DNA of 64,000 bases from Sipunculus nudus (Eukaryota; Annelida; Sipuncula; Golfingiida; Sipunculidae), in contig CM049313.1 in assembly GCA_026874595.1 (NCBI GenBank), forward strand, positions 76,192,659 to 76,256,658. The letters run 5' to 3'. Of this stretch, positions 60,091-64,000 are shown one piece after another. Under the pieces are notes generated by a model. The model saw only the letters and a program-made list of their open reading frames with translations. It did not search any database and was not told the DNA's origin. The position numbers were made by a program, and so were the translations under genes. Positions within the stretch are counted from its first letter, which is position 1, and each line of letters starts with the position of its first letter.

Positions 60091-60663
60091 AGCCACTCAG
60101 AGTAGACTATAAGCTGGTACCCTGCTCTAATATGTCACCGCTGCTCTAGGCCAATCATAGAGACAGGCGTACAACGCCATCTTTTGTACTCTCGGCAGAC
60201 CGGTTCAAACTCCAGTATGTATTATATATGATAAAAATTAGCATTTCGTTTGCTCAGAAAAGTTACCTAAAGTTGGCTGTACATTAAGTGTGACATTAAT
60301 GATTAGATTAATAGCTATTACTAATAAATCACTGCTACGTACAGTGGAATATAAAAAATTCAGTATATCGTATTATCTATACATCCATCATTCAATTTTT
60401 GTGCAACAACACATTTTTCAATATTTGAAAACTAGAAATAACTAAAGAAAGTTATTTTATAAGAAATCTTCTCGGATAATCAACCAGGATCGCGTGAACG
60501 TCCATGACAACCGGTATGAGCGTGCATACTGGAGTTGGAACCAGTCTACAGGTAAGTCAGGAGTTGCAACTGGGAGTACTTAAGATGGCGTTGTACACCT
60601 GTCTCTATGCTTGGCTGAGGGCCATAATAGAGCAGGGTACCAGTCTACCACTCAGAGATTCAT
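60091..60663. repeat. large inverted repeat (arms about 130 bp, foldback element)
   Basis: The left arm (60091-60217) and right arm (60526-60663) are reverse complements with moderate divergence. The left reads GGTACCCTGCTCTAATATG, then CATAGAGACAGGCGTACAAC and GCCATCTT. The right contains AAGATGGCGTTGTACACC, TGTCTCTATG and ATAGAGCAGGGTACC. A ~310-bp centre with unrelated sequence separates them. This fits a non-autonomous TIR or foldback element, though no target-site duplication was fixed. It is more GC- and CpG-rich than most of the intron. Confidence 0.8.
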
Positions 60664-61305
60664 AGTATACTACACGCATGTGCATTAAGTTTCATTCATG
60701 TGATTTCATGGTGGGAAATTGTCCGTGTGCAACAATTCCTGTGCTCTCAAATGCGATGCTACAAGCATACACACAGCAATCGGTTATCCAAATTATCGAA
60801 AGTAGCTGATTTCATCCAGAATTTCCATAATCACAACCTCGTAGTAACAGGTTCATAGCCATTTTAACGAAGAGATTTAAATAAGTCGACTTTTTCCGCC
60901 TTTGGCCTAATGATTCCTTGTCTACAGAGGATTTTCCACGCTATGTCAAGAATGTCACAATAGTTTGATCGTGACCCTGCGTTGAAGTGGCATCCGAAAC
61001 TGAGCTTGGCAGAACCATTCAAAAGCCAGACTTTTTCGGACACCTTTGTATAAAATATTGCAATCCCTGCTGATATTATAAGTTACAGTCAGCACCTTTA
61101 ATGTTTTCGAACGTAAGCGGTCCATCATTACAAGAAGAACATAAAAACTGAAATCGGGTAAGATCGTGATGAAACGTGAAAGTATGAAGGAGAACATTTG
61201 AACGGTTTGACTTGAGGAAGATCTCCGACGAAAATTTTTTTTATCTCTGCAGATCCTCGGATTTTAGATGATCATGAGAAAGACAAGGGAAATGTTTCAC
61301 TAACC
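60664..61305. other. CpG-containing single-copy intron segment
   Basis: Clearly less AT-rich than the surroundings, with many CG dinucleotides and no repeats. It holds an 80-codon minus-strand frame (60955-61197) that resembles nothing I recognise. It could be a promoter or 5' untranslated region for the candidate exon that follows, or simply unique intron. Confidence 0.35.
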
Positions 61306-61374
61306 ATGGGCACGGCAAAATGCGGTTACTTAAAAGACGACCGACTCTGTCGTGTGGGTCGTATTTTGTTGGAG
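61306..61374 (+). CDS. candidate alternative first coding exon of UNC13
   Basis: A start codon in a strong context (AACCATGG: A at -3, G at +4) opens 23 codons, MGTAKCGYLKDDRLCRVGRI then LLE. These end at GAG|GTGACT, a usable donor in phase 0, the same phase as the acceptor at 62731. Joining them would give a continuous frame into the UNC13 exon. It lies in the only CpG-rich stretch of the 28.7 kb intron. UNC13 genes in several animals are known to use internal promoters for shorter isoforms. There is no homology for the 23 residues, so this is a prediction from signals only. Confidence 0.27.
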
Positions 61375-62730
61375 GTGACTGCAAGTTTACCTTTTTAGGG
61401 GATTTATATCACGACTCATGGACACATTGTATAACGGCGGCAAAAAAATAACGACATGGACACTGTTATATTTATTTTCCATATTGTCACAACTTAGGGT
61501 CGGCGGGTCTGAGAAACGAAAAATTAAATAAGTATGCATGGCCTTAGATTGGACTGAAATCTTGTCTCACTGAAGAGTCTGTCAAGGACAAGGAAATAGA
61601 GGCGTGCTGAATATCCTAGCCAGTGGATTACCCAGGGCCATATACCCACATTGATTTAAGACATTTTCTGAAAATCACTAGCAGCAGGTGTGACATTGGA
61701 AATATATGTAAGGAAATTGATAGTTGAGACCACTTGTGGCCTGATTGTGTTTTACTAGTGCTGTATATTATTCCAAAGATTCCAAGATCACTTATGGTGA
61801 TCCTGATTGTCTAGACAGGTCAGTGTGATAGTCAGATAAAAACCTGTTTGCTTGTACGATAGGATCACTGTAGTTAAAGGAATCCTCATGAAAGGAAATC
61901 ATCTTCATATAAAAAAAGCAAACATACAGTACACTCCCCATAAAAGAGGGACCAAAATGTAAACAGCAGTTAGAATTATAAGATTTAACACTCACACAAC
62001 ATAATTTATCAGCTTCATGTGTAAACCTTACACAGAAAAATTCACCTTGTATCATATCTTGATTCAGATAAACACTAGCATTTAATCAACAACTGCTTGA
62101 CTCAAGGCAAATATTTCTTTTTTTTCTTTTGTTGACTCTATAAGCCCATCTATATGAGCTTGTCATATAAGGGTATAGGCAGTGTCTGTCTGTCCATCTG
62201 TGTGTCTGCCTTTTGACCTTGGTGTCAATATGATAATTTACCAGAAATTTTTTTGATTTACATGAAACCTGCCAAACACCATAAAAATATCCCGGAAGAG
62301 ATCTCTCTTGAAATCAATAGCAAAAGTCAGAGGTCCAAGGTTTCTTTGCGATGTTGCCCCCTATAGTCTACCATACAGGAGTTTGATGGGTTTTGATTAA
62401 ACTCGATATGGATGTTTTCCAGTAAATTTGAGTGGCTCACTTAAATTTGATTCCTTGCAAAATCTGCTCTTGCCAAGACATGTTCATAGAAAATGTCAGG
62501 AATGGAATCCCATACTAATTATAGTAGATATATATAATGATGTATATACTGTTCAGCTATAAAACATTGGAAGGAACTGTATAAAATCCTTGAAAACATG
62601 AGGCTAAATTCTAAACTGGACAATTTGCGCCTTAGCAGAAAGATATGTCTGTCTCATGAAATATATTTCCAGTAATGTTTCTTCTTAAGAGTGTTATTCT
62701 TCATATGAAAATTAAATATTTTACTTTCAG
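61375..62730. other. intronic sequence
   Basis: Mostly unremarkable. At 62140-62220 a short stretch (CATATAAGGGTATAGGC followed by a GTCTGTCTGTCC tract) again resembles the 5' part of a HINE-like repeat, without a recognisable 3' end. The intron closes with TTACTTTCAG. Confidence 0.55.
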
Positions 62731-62854
62731 GAAGGTGATGGCAAGTGGTTGTCATTAGATGCTGACCTGATCATGAGAAATGGGGAGGTGATTGGTACGC
62801 AGAGTCCAACGGGCCATAGTGTCCTCATTGATGCCAGGTTTGAACTGCCTTATG
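62731..62854 (+). CDS. unc13: UNC13/Munc13 homolog, exon encoding end of C2A domain
   Basis: An internal exon, 124 nt, between TTACTTTCAG and GTAAGT, starting in phase 0 and ending in phase 1. It encodes GDGKWLSLDADLIM, GEVIGTQSPTGHSVL and ARFELPY. This matches the UNC13 segment GEWLTLDSQVIM, EICGTKDPT and DTRFELP that closes the C2A domain. The conserved RFELP at the end marks the boundary between the C2 sandwich and the linker. It joins the exon at 33911 in frame across 28.7 kb, and the next exon after 873 bp. Confidence 0.93.
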
Positions 62855-63727
62855 GTAAGTACTGATATAGCTTAGAAAAAGTTTTACATACTTTCTTCAT
62901 GCATGATAAATCAAGGGAACAGAATTTCTTTTTATATAATTCAGATTTTACTTTCATGTGTGTCTTAAGAATATCTAAGTGATGTTTGAAAATACATGAA
63001 AATCTTAGAGTAATTGTTAATACATATTATGTTGCCAGGAATCATACATGGTCAGTATGTGGTCTTAATGGTAATTCATTTTTATGCCCAAGCACTGTTG
63101 TATATATTATGATCACCTGTCAAAAGTCATTGACAGACATCAGATAAAACAGCCTTTGGACAGGAAGGCAAAATTTACAATTCTGAACTTAACAGTTATC
63201 AAGGCTTCAAGGTCTGTGTGACAGTCCTGTGTGGATTAACATGGTACTTTACTGGAAGAAAAAACTTCATTTCAAAGTCCTTGTACAGGTGATTTGAGAG
63301 GATTTTAAATATATGATGGTACTTCAAGGATACAAACAAGACCTCATTCCAAAATTAAGAAAAACTTACCCTTTGGTCATGACAACTAATGTTTTGTGAA
63401 TATCAATAATTTACCAGATATGAGCAGAATAATTCTGATGAGAGATCCACAGTTCTTTATTGTTCTTGGTGCCTGGACTTTAATCTTAATTTTTTTGTTG
63501 GGTCATGAATGGTGGATTACACAAGGGGAAAAAATTGTGCTTGTCCTGGTCTAGACGATTTTCTGAATTATTCATGAGCAATGAAAAAAGGCAACAAGTG
63601 TCATGATTAATTTTTGTGTCCAGGCTCACAGGTTAGATGGGCTTCCAAGTTTTGTGCTCCTGTGTTGTATTTGCATCGTGGTAAATGAAGCAGTCAGAAT
63701 TGATCATGTACACTATCCATGTTTCAG
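62855..63727 (+). other. UNC13 intron, 873 bp, phase 1
   Basis: Bounded by TATG|GTAAGT and GTTTCAG|ATCTAC. The split codon G|AT gives Asp, as expected from the conserved RFELP-x-D(I/L)PE junction. No repeats or other genes are seen. Confidence 0.85.
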
Positions 63728-63798
63728 ATCTACCAGAGTCAGAAGCCGCTGAACTGCAAAATAAATTAGAAGTGTTAAACAACATCATGGACCAGGAG
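63728..63798 (+). CDS. unc13: UNC13/Munc13 homolog, exon encoding post-C2A linker
   Basis: Encodes (D)LPESEAAELQNKLEVLNNI then MDQE. This corresponds to the DIPEEEARYWAKKLEQLN-x-MRDQDE stretch that follows the C2A domain in UNC13 proteins, a helical segment that helps C2A dimerise. The 5' border is clear (TTTCAG, phase 1). The 3' border is set at CAG GAG|GTTGGT by protein similarity; that donor is weak and the true end could differ by a few codons. The gene continues past the window. Confidence 0.85.
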
Positions 63799-64000
63799 GT
63801 TGGTGTAGTTTCAATGTTTGGTCACTCTCATGGAATCTTTTCATTGTTGTTCTTGGTCCCAGTATAATGACCTTCAAGTTACACTTCCATGAAGATTAAC
63901 TCATGGATATTGAGCCCTATTGTGTTAATCATTCAATAATAAATGTGAACAAATAAGCTGGTATTACTGAATAAATATATGTTGTTAATATCATGAAATT
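63799..64000 (+). other. start of next UNC13 intron
   Basis: Runs to the window end with no further coding recognised; AT-rich near 63930-64000. Confidence 0.6.

Larger units (their letters stand above)
34029..62730 (+). other. UNC13 intron, 28.7 kb, phase 0
   Basis: Runs from donor CAG|GTCAGT to acceptor TTACTTTCAG|GAAGG. More than two thirds is recognisable transposon sequence, mainly nested HINEs, all in the + (sense) orientation. The first element begins 16 bp after the donor. Confidence 0.88.

Noticed and set aside
60955-61197. 80-codon minus-strand frame in the CpG-rich segment
   Set aside because: No similarity recognised and on the opposite strand to UNC13. The CpG content fits better with a regulatory or untranslated region.

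Overview
This is a non-coding-rich eukaryotic window whose only recognisable host gene is a homolog of UNC13/Munc13 on the + strand. Three of its exons are visible: 33911-34028, 62731-62854 and 63728-63798. They encode the second half of the N-terminal C2 (C2A) domain of the long isoform and the start of the linker after it. They splice in frame (intron phases 2, 0 and 1) and are separated by a 28.7 kb intron and a 0.9 kb intron. Everything before 33910 is read as upstream intron. The repeats have Helentron/HINE ('pearl'-like) ends and (TCCG)n-rich 5' regions, which points to a bivalve mollusc. That assignment is inference.

Layout. 1-3840 is an 85-bp satellite with a ~1,224-bp higher-order period. 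4015-6065 is plain intron. 6395-10965 is a non-LTR retrotransposon fragment split by a 3.76-kb HINE. 11013-26276 is a pile of HINEs inside HINEs, with a truncated Ty3/Gypsy element on the - strand (22396-25184). 27241-32206 is a 39-bp satellite with a 2,125-bp higher-order period. 33681-33910 is a 55-bp minisatellite made of repeated copies of the splice acceptor and first bases of the UNC13 exon that follows it. The 28.7 kb intron (34029-62730) holds at least eleven HINE copies or fragments, nested up to four deep. It also holds a large inverted repeat (60091-60663) and a possible alternative first coding exon (61306-61374).

Main structural result. Five interspersed families look unrelated in sequence but share one design. 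Each has a TT-flanked 5' end with its own palindrome, then a (TCCG)n-like tract. Each has a 3' copy of the palindrome arm in inverted orientation (a sub-terminal inverted repeat), and in some families a short 3' hairpin follows. Each ends in CTTG or CTAG followed by T. In most nested cases removing the inner element restores the sequence of the outer one with no target-site duplication, so the window itself defines the element ends. Nearly all open reading frames of 60-150 codons in the window are accidental frames within these repeats.
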